A stretch of 64,000 bases of DNA from NCBI GenBank assembly GCA_007745835.1, contig CP036424.1, positions 1 through 64,000 on the forward strand, in the 5' to 3' direction. The notes under the pieces were generated by a model. It made no database searches. It was given only the letters and a program-made list of their open reading frames with translations, and had not been told where the DNA came from. The translations under genes were made by a program, and so were the position numbers. The DNA is from Planctomycetes bacterium MalM25 (GTDB taxonomy: Bacteria; Planctomycetota; Planctomycetia; Pirellulales; Lacipirellulaceae). Below are positions 19,343-27,170 of the stretch, one piece after another; the first letter of the stretch is position 1; each line of letters opens with the position of its first letter.

Positions 19343-19594
19343 TCACTCGGCCGGCCTGTCGGCCGCATCGACCTCGACGTTGACCTCACCGGTGGCCGAA
19401 TCGGTCGACACGTCGACGCCGCCCGCCTGGACATCGACGCCCACGCGACCGGACTCCTCGTCCGACTCGATCTTCACGTCGCCGATCGGGGTCTGGATGT
19501 CGATGAGCGGTTTCTTGGCCTCCTCCTTGGCGCAGCCGACCAAGCCGGGAGCGACCAGAACCGTGGCGGCCAACACAAGGCGAGAGAGACGCAT
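19343..19594 (-). CDS. Small predicted lipoprotein
   Basis: An 83-aa protein with a lipoprotein signal (LSRLVLAATVLVAPGLVGC; lipobox LVGC, Cys21). The mature part is short, acidic and strand-prone with a repeating D-V-x-(V/I) pattern (IGDVKIES, VGVDVQAGGVDV, GEVNVEVD). It is predicted to be anchored to a membrane by the acylated cysteine. It is the first gene of a probable two-gene unit with the SRPBCC gene. No family was recognised. Confidence 0.7.
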   Translation of the reverse strand: MRLSRLVLAATVLVAPGLVGCAKEEAKKPLIDIQTPIGDVKIESDEESGRVGVDVQAGGVDVSTDSATGEVNVEVDAADRPAE

Positions 19595-19677
19595 GAAAGG
19601 ATCCGCGGGCGTGAGATGGAGGGAGTGGGTTACCTAACGGCCACCTTAACACAGCGAACGCGCGTTGTCACAACGAC

Positions 19678-21324
19678 TCAACAGTCGCGGAGGATCTCGG
19701 CGGCGGCGTTCTTGCCGCACGCGCCCATGACGCCCCCGCCGGGGTGGCTCGCGGCGCCGCACAGGTAGAGCCCCCGGATCGGGGTGCGGTGGTCGGCCCA
19801 GCCGGGGATGGGACGGAAGCAGAAGAGCTGATTGGCGTTCATCGCCCCCTGCATGATGTTGCCGCCCGTGAGCCCGTAGGTCCGTTCGATGTCGAGGGGC
19901 GAGAGGACCTGGCGGTGCTCGATGGCGTCGGGCACGTTCGGCGCGTACTCGGCGAGCTTGGCGATGCACGTGTCGGCGAACGCGTCCTTGATGTCGTCCC
20001 AGTGGGCGTCGCGCAGCTGGTAGGGGGCGTACTGCACGAACATCGACAGGATGTGCTTGCCGGCCGGCGCCAGGGTGTCGTCGACGCTCGTGGCCATCGT
20101 CATCTCGAGGATCGGCTCCCGCGCGGGGGCGCCGTACTTGGCGTCGTCGTAGGCGCGGTCGAGGTAGTCCATCGTGGGGCCGACGTGCATCGTCCCCCGG
20201 TGGTGCGGCGCGATCTCGCCCGGCGCGGTCGGGCGGGCCGTGAAGCGGGGGGGCTCGGCCAGCGCGAGGTTGATCTTCATCGACGCCGACGCGTAGTCGA
20301 TGTTCGCCACCGCCTCGCGGAAGTCGGCCGGCAGGCTGGCGGGCTGCAGGAACTTCTGGAACGTGAGGTTCGCGTCCACTCCCGAGGCGACGATCGGCGC
20401 TTCGAGCACCGTGCCGTCTTCGAGCGTCACGCCGGTCGCCTTGCCCTGCCCGTCTCCTGAAGAACTTGTATTGATCGACGTGACCGACGCCTCGCGGCGG
20501 ACCTCGACGCCGAGCTGCTCGCCGACCTGGGCCAGGGCGTTCGCCAGGCCGCCCATGCCGCCGCGGACGTAGCCCCACACGCCCCGCGCGCCGCCCGCTT
20601 CGCCCATGACGTGGTGCAGCAGGACGTAGGCGCTGCCGGGCGAGCTGATCGAGGTGAACGCGCCGATGATCGCGTCGGTCGCGAGGGTCGCCTTCAGGGC
20701 TTCGGACTCGAACCAGCGCTCGAGGATCGGCCGCGCCGCGCCGGTGAGCAGCTCGATCGCGGCGGGCTGGTCCTTGCCGAGCGCCTTCAGGGCCCGGTGC
20801 ATCCGCCACATCTTGGCGGCGTCGCGCATCTGCTTGCCCCAGCCGATCTTCCGCCAGCTGCGGGGCAGCGGCAGGGGGTCGGGCGCGGCCTGGCTGAGGG
20901 TCGGCTCGAGCACCGCGGCGACGCGTTCCAGCAAGCTCTCGTAGCGCGGGTAGGCTTCGGCGTCCTTCGAGCTGAACTGCGAGATCTCACGCCGGTTCAG
21001 CTGCGGGTCGGGCCCCATCAGCAGGCTGCGGCCGTCGGGCAGTGGCGTGAAGCTCGACGGGTTCCGCGGCAGGACCTCCAGGCCGTTCTCTTTGAGCTTC
21101 AGCTCCTGGATGATCTCCGGCAGGAAGAGGCTGATGACGTACGCGGCGGTGGAGACCTTGTAGCCGGACCACATCTCCTCGGTCGTCGCCGCGCCTCCGA
21201 GCACGTGCCGGCGTTCCAGCACGCAAACGCGTTTGCCCGCGCGGGCCAAGTAGCAGGCGCAGACCAGGCCGTTGTGGCCTGCGCCGATGACGATCGCGTC
21301 GTACGAGTTGCCGGTGGATGCCAT
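19678..21324 (-). CDS. Phytoene-dehydrogenase-like FAD oxidoreductase (PYROXD2-like)
   Basis: A 548-aa flavoprotein of the phytoene desaturase/amine oxidase superfamily. It opens with YDAIVIGAGHNGLVCACYLA (dinucleotide-binding GxGxxG), followed by VCVLERRHVLGGAATTEEMW. The C-terminus has GLYLCGAASHPGGGVMGACG, the usual second FAD contact. The start is placed at the ATG at 21324 because an upstream extension to 21504 is Arg/Pro-rich and covers an inverted repeat. No carotenoid genes surround it, so the substrate is open; relatives include uncharacterised homologues of mammalian PYROXD2. It is divergent from the prolyl oligopeptidase gene. Confidence 0.85.
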   Translation of the reverse strand: MASTGNSYDAIVIGAGHNGLVCACYLARAGKRVCVLERRHVLGGAATTEEMWSGYKVSTAAYVISLFLPEIIQELKLKENGLEVLPRNPSSFTPLPDGRSLLMGPDPQLNRREISQFSSKDAEAYPRYESLLERVAAVLEPTLSQAAPDPLPLPRSWRKIGWGKQMRDAAKMWRMHRALKALGKDQPAAIELLTGAARPILERWFESEALKATLATDAIIGAFTSISSPGSAYVLLHHVMGEAGGARGVWGYVRGGMGGLANALAQVGEQLGVEVRREASVTSINTSSSGDGQGKATGVTLEDGTVLEAPIVASGVDANLTFQKFLQPASLPADFREAVANIDYASASMKINLALAEPPRFTARPTAPGEIAPHHRGTMHVGPTMDYLDRAYDDAKYGAPAREPILEMTMATSVDDTLAPAGKHILSMFVQYAPYQLRDAHWDDIKDAFADTCIAKLAEYAPNVPDAIEHRQVLSPLDIERTYGLTGGNIMQGAMNANQLFCFRPIPGWADHRTPIRGLYLCGAASHPGGGVMGACGKNAAAEILRDC

Positions 21325-21342
21325 CGAGGCGGTGGTGCTCAA

Positions 21343-21412
21343 CCGTCGGCGGCAGCCGACTGATCTGCGTGGAGCGCGACGCGGTCGTTCGTCCGACGGC
21401 TGCCGCCGACGG
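21343..21412. repeat. 16-base perfect inverted repeat upstream of the FAD oxidoreductase
   Basis: CCGTCGGCGGCAGCCG (21343-21358) is repeated in inverse at 21397-21412 with a 38-base spacer. It lies in the 228-base divergent gap between the oxidoreductase and prolyl oligopeptidase genes. Confidence 0.75.
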
Positions 21413-21552
21413 CACGGGTCCCCTCGCGGAGGGAGGCCGCACGCACCGTTTTCTTGATCGGCAGAGTCGCCGACCGTCGTGCCGGATGAGCGAATGTGGT
21501 TCAATTAATCCGCTTGCACCGATTCCCCTCACCACCCCGCCCGGAAGCCCGC

Positions 21553-23721
21553 ATGTCCCGTTGGCTCTTCCTTTCCGCCGCCTGCCTCGCCATGACCGAA
21601 GCCGCCGCCGTCGAGTACCCCGACACCCTCCGCGAAGAGGTCGTGGATACCTACGAGGGCAAGGGGGGCAAGCCGGTCGAGGTCGCCGACCCGTACCGCT
21701 GGCTCGAGGAGGACGTGCGCGAGTCGGACCGCGTGGCCGGTTGGGTGGCGCAGCAGCAGGCAGTGACCGAGCAGTACCTCGCCGGCCTGCCGGAGCACGA
21801 CGCCTTCCAAGAGCGCCTCACCGAGCTGTGGAACTACGAACGCCGCGGCGCGCCGCGACGGCTCGGCAAGCCGGGCGCGAGCCCGCGGCGGTACCTCTAT
21901 TCGAAGAACGACGGCCTCCAGAACCAATCGGTCGTGTACGTGACCGACGACCCGGCCTCCGACGGCCGCGTGCTGATCGACCCGAACGCCTGGAGCGAGG
22001 ACGGCACGATCGCGCTGGCCGGCACGTCCGCCAGCTACGACGGCCAGCTCCTCGCCTACCAGCGGAGCGAGGCGGGCAGCGACTGGCGCGTGATCCGCTT
22101 CTTGAACATCGACTCGGGCGACGAACTCGACGACCAGCTGCGCTGGGTCAAGTTCGGCAGCGTCCAGTGGACGCCCGACGGCGAGGGCGTCTACTACGCG
22201 CGCTACCCCGAGCCCGAGGAGGGGGACGCGTTCCAGGCGTCGGCGCTCAACCGGATGATCTGCTTCCACCGGCTCGGCACGCCCCAGTCGGAAGACACGA
22301 TCATCTACCAGAACGAAGCGCACCCCGACTGGTCGGCCGGCGTCTGGCTCACCGAGGACGGCCGCTGGGAGATCCTCGCCGAGAGCACCGGCACCGACGC
22401 GCAGAACCGCCTGTCCGTCCGCCCCGCCGACCAGCCGGATAGCGACTTTATCCCGCTCTCCGAGGACTTCGAGAACGAGTTCACCCCGATCGCCAGCGAG
22501 GGGGACCGGCTTTACCTGCTGACCGACTACCGGGCGCCGCAACGCCGCGTCGTGGCGTACGACCTCCGCCGGGCGGGCGAGGCGCCCTTTCGTGAGAACC
22601 TCGTCGAGGTGATCGCCGAGAGCGCCGCGACGCTCGAGTCGGCGTCGCTCGTGGGCGGGGTCGTTTTCGCGCAGTACCTGGAGGACGTGGCCGCCGTCGT
22701 GAAGCGCTACTCACCGAGCGGCTCGCCGCTCGGCGAAGTCGAGCTGCCGGGCGTCGGCAGCGTGGGCGGCTTCGGCGGCTGGCAGGACGCGGACGAGACC
22801 TTCTACGTCTACACGAGCTACGACTCGCCCCCGACCGCCTACCGGTACGACATCGCCTCGGGCGAGTCGACCAAGCTGTTCCAGCCCGATGTCGGCATCG
22901 ACTTCTCAAAGTACACCGTCCGACGAGACTTCTACACGTCGAAGGACGGCACGCGCGTGCCGATCTTCCTCACGCACCGCAAGGACCTGAAGCTCGACGG
23001 AACGAACCCGACGCTGCTGTACGCGTACGGCGGCTTCACGATCTCGATCACCCCCGGCTACTCGTCCGCGCGGATGGCCTGGATCGAGAAGGGGGGCGTC
23101 GTCGCCGTGGCGAACCTCCGCGGCGGGGGCGAGTACGGCGAGCCGTGGCACGAGGCGGGCAAACTCGACAACAAACAGAACGTCTTCGACGATTTCATCG
23201 CCGCCGCCGAGTGGCTGTGCGCCGAGAAGATCACCTCACCCGAGCACTTGGCGATCCAGGGGGGCAGCAACGGCGGCCTGCTGGTCGGCGCGTGCATGAC
23301 GCAGCGGCCCGACCTGTTCGGCGCCTGCCTGCCGGCGGTTGGGGTGATGGACATGCTGCGTTTCCACACGTTCACCGCGGGCCAGTTCTGGCGGGACGAG
23401 TACGGCTCATCCGACGACCCGGAGATGGTCGAGTACCTGTTGGGTTACTCGCCGTACCACAACGTGCGGCCAGGCGTGGCGAACCCGCCGACGCTGGTCA
23501 CGACCGCCGACACGGACGACCGCGTGGTGCCGATGCACAGCTTCAAGTTCGCCGCCGCCCTGCAGCACGCCCAGCAGACCTCCGAAGCGGGTGACAACCC
23601 GCTGCTGATCCGCATCGAATCCCGCGCCGGCCACGGCGCCGGCACGCCCACCACCAAGACGATCGAAAAGTACGCCGACCTGTGGGCGTTCTTGTGGGAG
23701 CACGTGGGGCCGAACGAATGA
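21553..23721 (+). CDS. Prolyl oligopeptidase, S9A family, exported
   Basis: A 722-aa serine peptidase cleaving short peptides after proline. A signal peptide is present (RWLFLSAACLAMTEAAA). The N-terminal region has the family motif VADPYRWLEED; the middle is a beta-propeller. The C-terminal alpha/beta hydrolase has GGSNGGLL with nucleophile Ser572, Asp in TADTDDRVVP and His in SRAGHGAG. Length is close to the usual 700-750 aa. The start at 21553 gives the signal peptide; an earlier ATG at 21496 would put a proline-rich leader in front. It is probably periplasmic and active in peptide scavenging. Confidence 0.93.
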   Translation: MSRWLFLSAACLAMTEAAAVEYPDTLREEVVDTYEGKGGKPVEVADPYRWLEEDVRESDRVAGWVAQQQAVTEQYLAGLPEHDAFQERLTELWNYERRGAPRRLGKPGASPRRYLYSKNDGLQNQSVVYVTDDPASDGRVLIDPNAWSEDGTIALAGTSASYDGQLLAYQRSEAGSDWRVIRFLNIDSGDELDDQLRWVKFGSVQWTPDGEGVYYARYPEPEEGDAFQASALNRMICFHRLGTPQSEDTIIYQNEAHPDWSAGVWLTEDGRWEILAESTGTDAQNRLSVRPADQPDSDFIPLSEDFENEFTPIASEGDRLYLLTDYRAPQRRVVAYDLRRAGEAPFRENLVEVIAESAATLESASLVGGVVFAQYLEDVAAVVKRYSPSGSPLGEVELPGVGSVGGFGGWQDADETFYVYTSYDSPPTAYRYDIASGESTKLFQPDVGIDFSKYTVRRDFYTSKDGTRVPIFLTHRKDLKLDGTNPTLLYAYGGFTISITPGYSSARMAWIEKGGVVAVANLRGGGEYGEPWHEAGKLDNKQNVFDDFIAAAEWLCAEKITSPEHLAIQGGSNGGLLVGACMTQRPDLFGACLPAVGVMDMLRFHTFTAGQFWRDEYGSSDDPEMVEYLLGYSPYHNVRPGVANPPTLVTTADTDDRVVPMHSFKFAAALQHAQQTSEAGDNPLLIRIESRAGHGAGTPTTKTIEKYADLWAFLWEHVGPNE

Positions 23722-23777
23722 GCCAACGGCGATAACGTCGGCCTAGGGTTGGTGTTCGCCCCCATCGATGAACGGCC

Positions 23778-24200
23778 ATGGAACTCGAAAGCCTGCAACA
23801 ACAGTACCCGGGCGCCGTCTGCTTCAAGTTCGGGGACAGCGAAGCGCTCTGCCAGGAGCTGATCGCGCTGGTGCGCAGCGGCAAGAAGACCGCCACCTGC
23901 GGCGCCCTCAGCGCCTACGAAGCCGAGGGCGAGCCCCTGCCTCAGGTGGGACGCACCGACATCGCCCTGAACTGGGACGGCTCCCCCGCCCTGGTCATCC
24001 GGACGACCGAAGTGACGCGCCGGCGTTTCTGCGATGTCGATGAGTCGTTCGCGCTCGCCGAGGGAGAAGACGAGACGTTAGAAGGCTGGCGAGCCGGTCA
24101 CCAAGCCTTCTTCGAACGCAACGGCGGCTTCTCGCCCGAGATGGTGCTCGTCTGCGAGCGCTTCGAGCTGGTGGAAGTTTGCAACCTAATCGTTAGTTAG
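23778..24200 (+). CDS. ASCH-domain protein
   Basis: A 140-aa protein of the larger ASCH type. Evidence: FGDSEALCQELIALVRSGKK followed directly by TATCGAL (the G-x-K-T-x-T motif), VGRTDIALNWDGSPALVIRT, and the C-terminal segment DETLEGWRAGHQAFFERNGG typical of this subfamily. ASCH domains resemble PUA domains and are proposed RNA or nucleoside binders. It follows the prolyl oligopeptidase by 56 bases on the same strand. Cellular role unknown. Confidence 0.78.
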   Translation: MELESLQQQYPGAVCFKFGDSEALCQELIALVRSGKKTATCGALSAYEAEGEPLPQVGRTDIALNWDGSPALVIRTTEVTRRRFCDVDESFALAEGEDETLEGWRAGHQAFFERNGGFSPEMVLVCERFELVEVCNLIVS

Positions 24201-24270
24201 GGCGGACAGTGCCGAGTTGACTGCTAGTAGATCTACTAACTCCTCTTGCTAGAGTCTTGCTAGAGACAAT

Positions 24271-24906
24271 CTATCGCGAGACGCGAGCACGCCGCGCCGC
24301 CAGCACGCCCGCCGTCGCGAGCAGGGCCAGCGAGCCCGGCTCGGGGATCATCGTGAACGGGCCGAGGTTGTAGCTCGTGTTCTCGACCGTGGTGAAACCC
24401 TCTCGGCGGACGAACGTCATGATCCCCCGCGTGAGGGCGAAGTCGTCGAAGTCGAGGCTCGTCGGCAACACGACTTCGGAGAAGGCGGTCTCGGTCGGGT
24501 CGTTGAAGTTGAAGTTCAGGCCGAGCAGAAACAGACCGCCGATCGTGGGCGTCTCGGCGAAGGCGGCGTTGTTGTTCTGCAGTCGGTCGGCATTCGCGAA
24601 GTCGTTGTCCAGGAAGAGGTCGCCGTCGCTGCTCTGTGTGAAGGTCTGGCCCTGGATGACCACGGTGTGCTCGACCAACGCGTCCTCGAAACGCGAGCGG
24701 TTCGGATCGATCACCACGCCGGCGACCGAGGTGTCGTAGGTGAAGCTCCCTCGCACGGGGGCCCCGATCGGCAGGATCGAGGCGTTGCCGACGACGAGGA
24801 ACTCGGACAACACTTCGGTCTGGTAAGCGACCGTGACCAGCTCGGCGGCGGCGGGGCGCGCCAGCAGCAAGATCATAGCGACGAAGGCGAGGCGACGGGT
24901 CTTCAC
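24271..24906 (-). CDS. PEP-CTERM sorting-domain protein
   Basis: A 211-aa exported protein from a GTG at 24906, which gives the compact signal peptide KTRRLAFVAMILLLARPAAA; a longer frame to 24966 adds a Pro-rich leader. The mature part is Asn/Phe/Thr-rich and predicted beta-sandwich-like, with 'GSFTYDTSVAGVV', a pattern common in planctomycete PEP-CTERM proteins. The C-terminus is IPEPGSLALLATAGVLAARR, the PEP motif plus hydrophobic span and basic end recognised by an exosortase. No exosortase gene is in this window. Function unknown; probably a cell-surface or matrix protein. Confidence 0.82.
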   Translation of the reverse strand: MKTRRLAFVAMILLLARPAAAELVTVAYQTEVLSEFLVVGNASILPIGAPVRGSFTYDTSVAGVVIDPNRSRFEDALVEHTVVIQGQTFTQSSDGDLFLDNDFANADRLQNNNAAFAETPTIGGLFLLGLNFNFNDPTETAFSEVVLPTSLDFDDFALTRGIMTFVRREGFTTVENTSYNLGPFTMIPEPGSLALLATAGVLAARRARVSR

Positions 24907-25044
24907 GAGGACACTCGGCGGCTGAGGGTTTGGCGGAACAGAACGACGCCACGCATTGTGGCCCACCCCATGGCGGGTGCAACCTTTTAGGGGTTGCGAT
25001 TCCTAATCTGCGCCGCAGCGAGGACTCTCCGCCGGGGGGTTCAC

Positions 25045-25941
25045 TCAGTACCCACTCGCCCCGTAATAGGACGCCGCGTTCAGCCCCGTGCGGCGGCGGA
25101 CGCGCTCGGCGATGGCGTCGACCTCTTCGTCGGCTAGCGCCCCGACGATCGACTCGGCCGGCTTGCGCGCCACCGTGTACACCTGCACCAGCTTCAGCGC
25201 CCCGCCGGCGGCGGTGACCTCGTTCAGGCGGTCGCAGTAGGCGTTGATCTCCACGTCGCTCGGCCCCTCGCCCGCCAGCTTCAGGAAGAGCGATTGGATG
25301 ACCAGCGGGCGCTCCCTCGCGGCGGCGGCGAGGTTCTCCAGCACCTGGGCGAAGGGGACCTTGGTCCGCTCGATGGTGTGGTAGTACGTCTCGGTGCCAG
25401 CGTCGAGCTTCGCCCAGACCTCGCCCCGGTTCGCGTCGAGCACCCGCAGACCCGCCTGCACGTGCGGCCGGTGGAACCGCGACGCGTTGGTAATGAGCAC
25501 CATCTTCGCCTCGGCGGCGGCGGGCAGCTCGCGGCCGACCTCCGCCTTCGCGTCGGCGGCGAGCTGCATCAGCTCGTCGAAGTTCTTGTAGGTCGTCGGC
25601 TCGCCGTCGCCGCTGAAGGCGAGGTCGTTCAGCCGGCGGAGCGGCTCGGGCGTGGCGGCGAACTTCTCGGTCGCGTACAGCTCGCCCGAGGCGACCAGCC
25701 GCAGCACGTCGCGCAGCTCGGCGAGCAGCTGGTCGGTCTCGACGAAGCGGGTCTCGCTCGCCCGCGTGCGATCGACCTGGCAGTAGACGCAATCGAAGTT
25801 GCAGACCTTGTCCGGGTTGAGGTTCACGCCGATCGACACCCCCCCCGACCGGCGGCTGAGCACCGGGTAGACGAAGCGGTTCTCTTCGAACCGGCGTTCG
25901 TGCTGGGTGTGGAGGGTGTGGGTCGTCACTTTGCTTGACAC
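25045..25941 (-). CDS. Radical SAM protein
   Basis: A 298-aa radical S-adenosylmethionine enzyme. The [4Fe-4S] cluster motif is CNFDCVYC (Cys47, Cys51, Cys54; CxxxCxxC), followed by LAFSGDGEPTTYKNFDEL, with GDGEP matching the conserved GGE-type SAM contact. The remainder keeps the partial TIM-barrel strands (MVLITNASR; VWAKLDAGTETYYHTIER). It resembles the stand-alone radical SAM proteins near MoaA/Elp3-like groups, but no substrate can be named. The start codon is GTG at 25941. The gene may be co-transcribed with the PEP-CTERM gene 138 bases downstream. Confidence 0.85.
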   Translation of the reverse strand: MSSKVTTHTLHTQHERRFEENRFVYPVLSRRSGGVSIGVNLNPDKVCNFDCVYCQVDRTRASETRFVETDQLLAELRDVLRLVASGELYATEKFAATPEPLRRLNDLAFSGDGEPTTYKNFDELMQLAADAKAEVGRELPAAAEAKMVLITNASRFHRPHVQAGLRVLDANRGEVWAKLDAGTETYYHTIERTKVPFAQVLENLAAAARERPLVIQSLFLKLAGEGPSDVEINAYCDRLNEVTAAGGALKLVQVYTVARKPAESIVGALADEEVDAIAERVRRRTGLNAASYYGASGY

Positions 25942-26058
25942 GTTTGGAGAGGGGCCACCAAATTCTACACGATCTTGAAATAGGCGTGAGGCCGCGCGGC
26001 GAATGAGAGGTCACCCAGGGCAGAGGGTTCCTTTCTGAGCACCGAAAAGGATTGCGCC

Positions 26059-27081
26059 ATGAAGCGTTCGAGGCTTGGTTTCACACTCGTTGAGCTGTTG
26101 GTCGTCATCGCCATCATCGGCCTGCTGGTCTCCCTGCTGCTGCCGGCTGTGCAGGCCGCTCGCGAAGCGGGGCGGCGGACTGCTTGCATGAACAACCTCC
26201 GGCAGCTGGGCCTAGCGACGCTGCAATTTGAGCTGCAGTTCAAGCGCTACCCGGGCCTCATCGAGGAGCTCGAGCTGGGGCGCTTGGACCCGGAACACGC
26301 GACCGAGCGGTACCAGACCTGGGGGGTGCTGCTCTTGCCGTTCCTGGAGAAGCAGAAATTGTACGATCGCTACGTGGACGGTCTCGTGCCGGACCTGTTC
26401 ACCGAGGTCATGCTCTGCCCCAGCGACGGGGAGAAGCAACGCACCGACGCGGCCAACTCGTATGTCGCCAACGGAGGGCGGATTGGGCCGGCAATCGAAC
26501 AGAAGACCGCGAACGGCCCCTTCTTGAACCTCGCCTACTCGCCCCGCAGCGCGATGCGCGAGGCGCACTGGTCCGACGGCCGTGAACACACGCTCGCCCT
26601 GAGCGAGAACACCGACGCGATGCGCTTCGACTACGCCGCGTGGAGCGGTTTTGGAATGAGCGGAGATAATTTCCCGATCGACCACGAGTACACGACCGAA
26701 GAGCAAAGGGACAACGTTTGGAGCCCGGTTTTCCTGTGGACGGACCAGACCACGATCCAGGAGCCGCTGCTGATCAACGGACCCGCCGAGATCTGCCAGA
26801 ACGCGCCCGGTCCACCCGAGGGTGAGTGTGGATGCCAAGACACCTCGATCCTGCGGGCCAGCAGCTCGTGCGACGAAGAGTACGAACGCTCGCGGAGTTG
26901 GCGCGCCAGGCCGAGCAGCGAGCACCCGGGGGGCGTCAACGTCGTGTTCAGCGCCGCCCGCACGACGTTCATGTCCGAAGACGTCGATTACACCGTGTGG
27001 CGCGCTCTGATGACGCCCAACGACGAGAGCTCCGACTCGCCCTACCCCAACATCATCCTCGGCGACAACGCCGTGCCGTGA
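26059..27081 (+). CDS. DUF1559 pseudopilin-like protein
   Basis: A 340-aa protein with a type IV pilin-like prepilin leader: RLGFTLVELLVVIAIIGLLV, with the cleavage-site G-F-T-L-V-E. This is followed by LLPAVQAAREAGRRTACMNNL, the standard DUF1559 opening. The C-terminus keeps HPGGVNVVFS but then has AARTTFMSED where relatives usually have a D-G-S-V motif, so the C-terminal signature is degenerate. It also has extra cysteines around GECGCQDTS. DUF1559 proteins are strongly expanded in Planctomycetes and presumed to be processed and assembled by type II secretion/pilus machinery; function unknown. It is divergent from the radical SAM gene and followed by a repeat. Confidence 0.88.
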   Translation: MKRSRLGFTLVELLVVIAIIGLLVSLLLPAVQAAREAGRRTACMNNLRQLGLATLQFELQFKRYPGLIEELELGRLDPEHATERYQTWGVLLLPFLEKQKLYDRYVDGLVPDLFTEVMLCPSDGEKQRTDAANSYVANGGRIGPAIEQKTANGPFLNLAYSPRSAMREAHWSDGREHTLALSENTDAMRFDYAAWSGFGMSGDNFPIDHEYTTEEQRDNVWSPVFLWTDQTTIQEPLLINGPAEICQNAPGPPEGECGCQDTSILRASSSCDEEYERSRSWRARPSSEHPGGVNVVFSAARTTFMSEDVDYTVWRALMTPNDESSDSPYPNIILGDNAVP

Positions 27082-27088
27082 TGGGAAC

Positions 27089-27170
27089 TGAGCCGAGGGT
27101 GTTAGCCTCGGGCACCCTCTCGGAACGGAGCTCCGTCGGCAAGGCGCCCGAGGCTAGCGCCTTCGGCTCA
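27089..27170. repeat. 25-base inverted repeat (family also at 54236)
   Basis: Arms at 27089-27113 and 27146-27170 pair with three mismatches; core GCCGAAGGCGCTAGCCTCGG. The right arm is identical, base for base, to both arms of the element at 54236-54315. The right arm also supplies the TGA stop codon of the ABC transporter gene (27168-27170). Confidence 0.9.
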
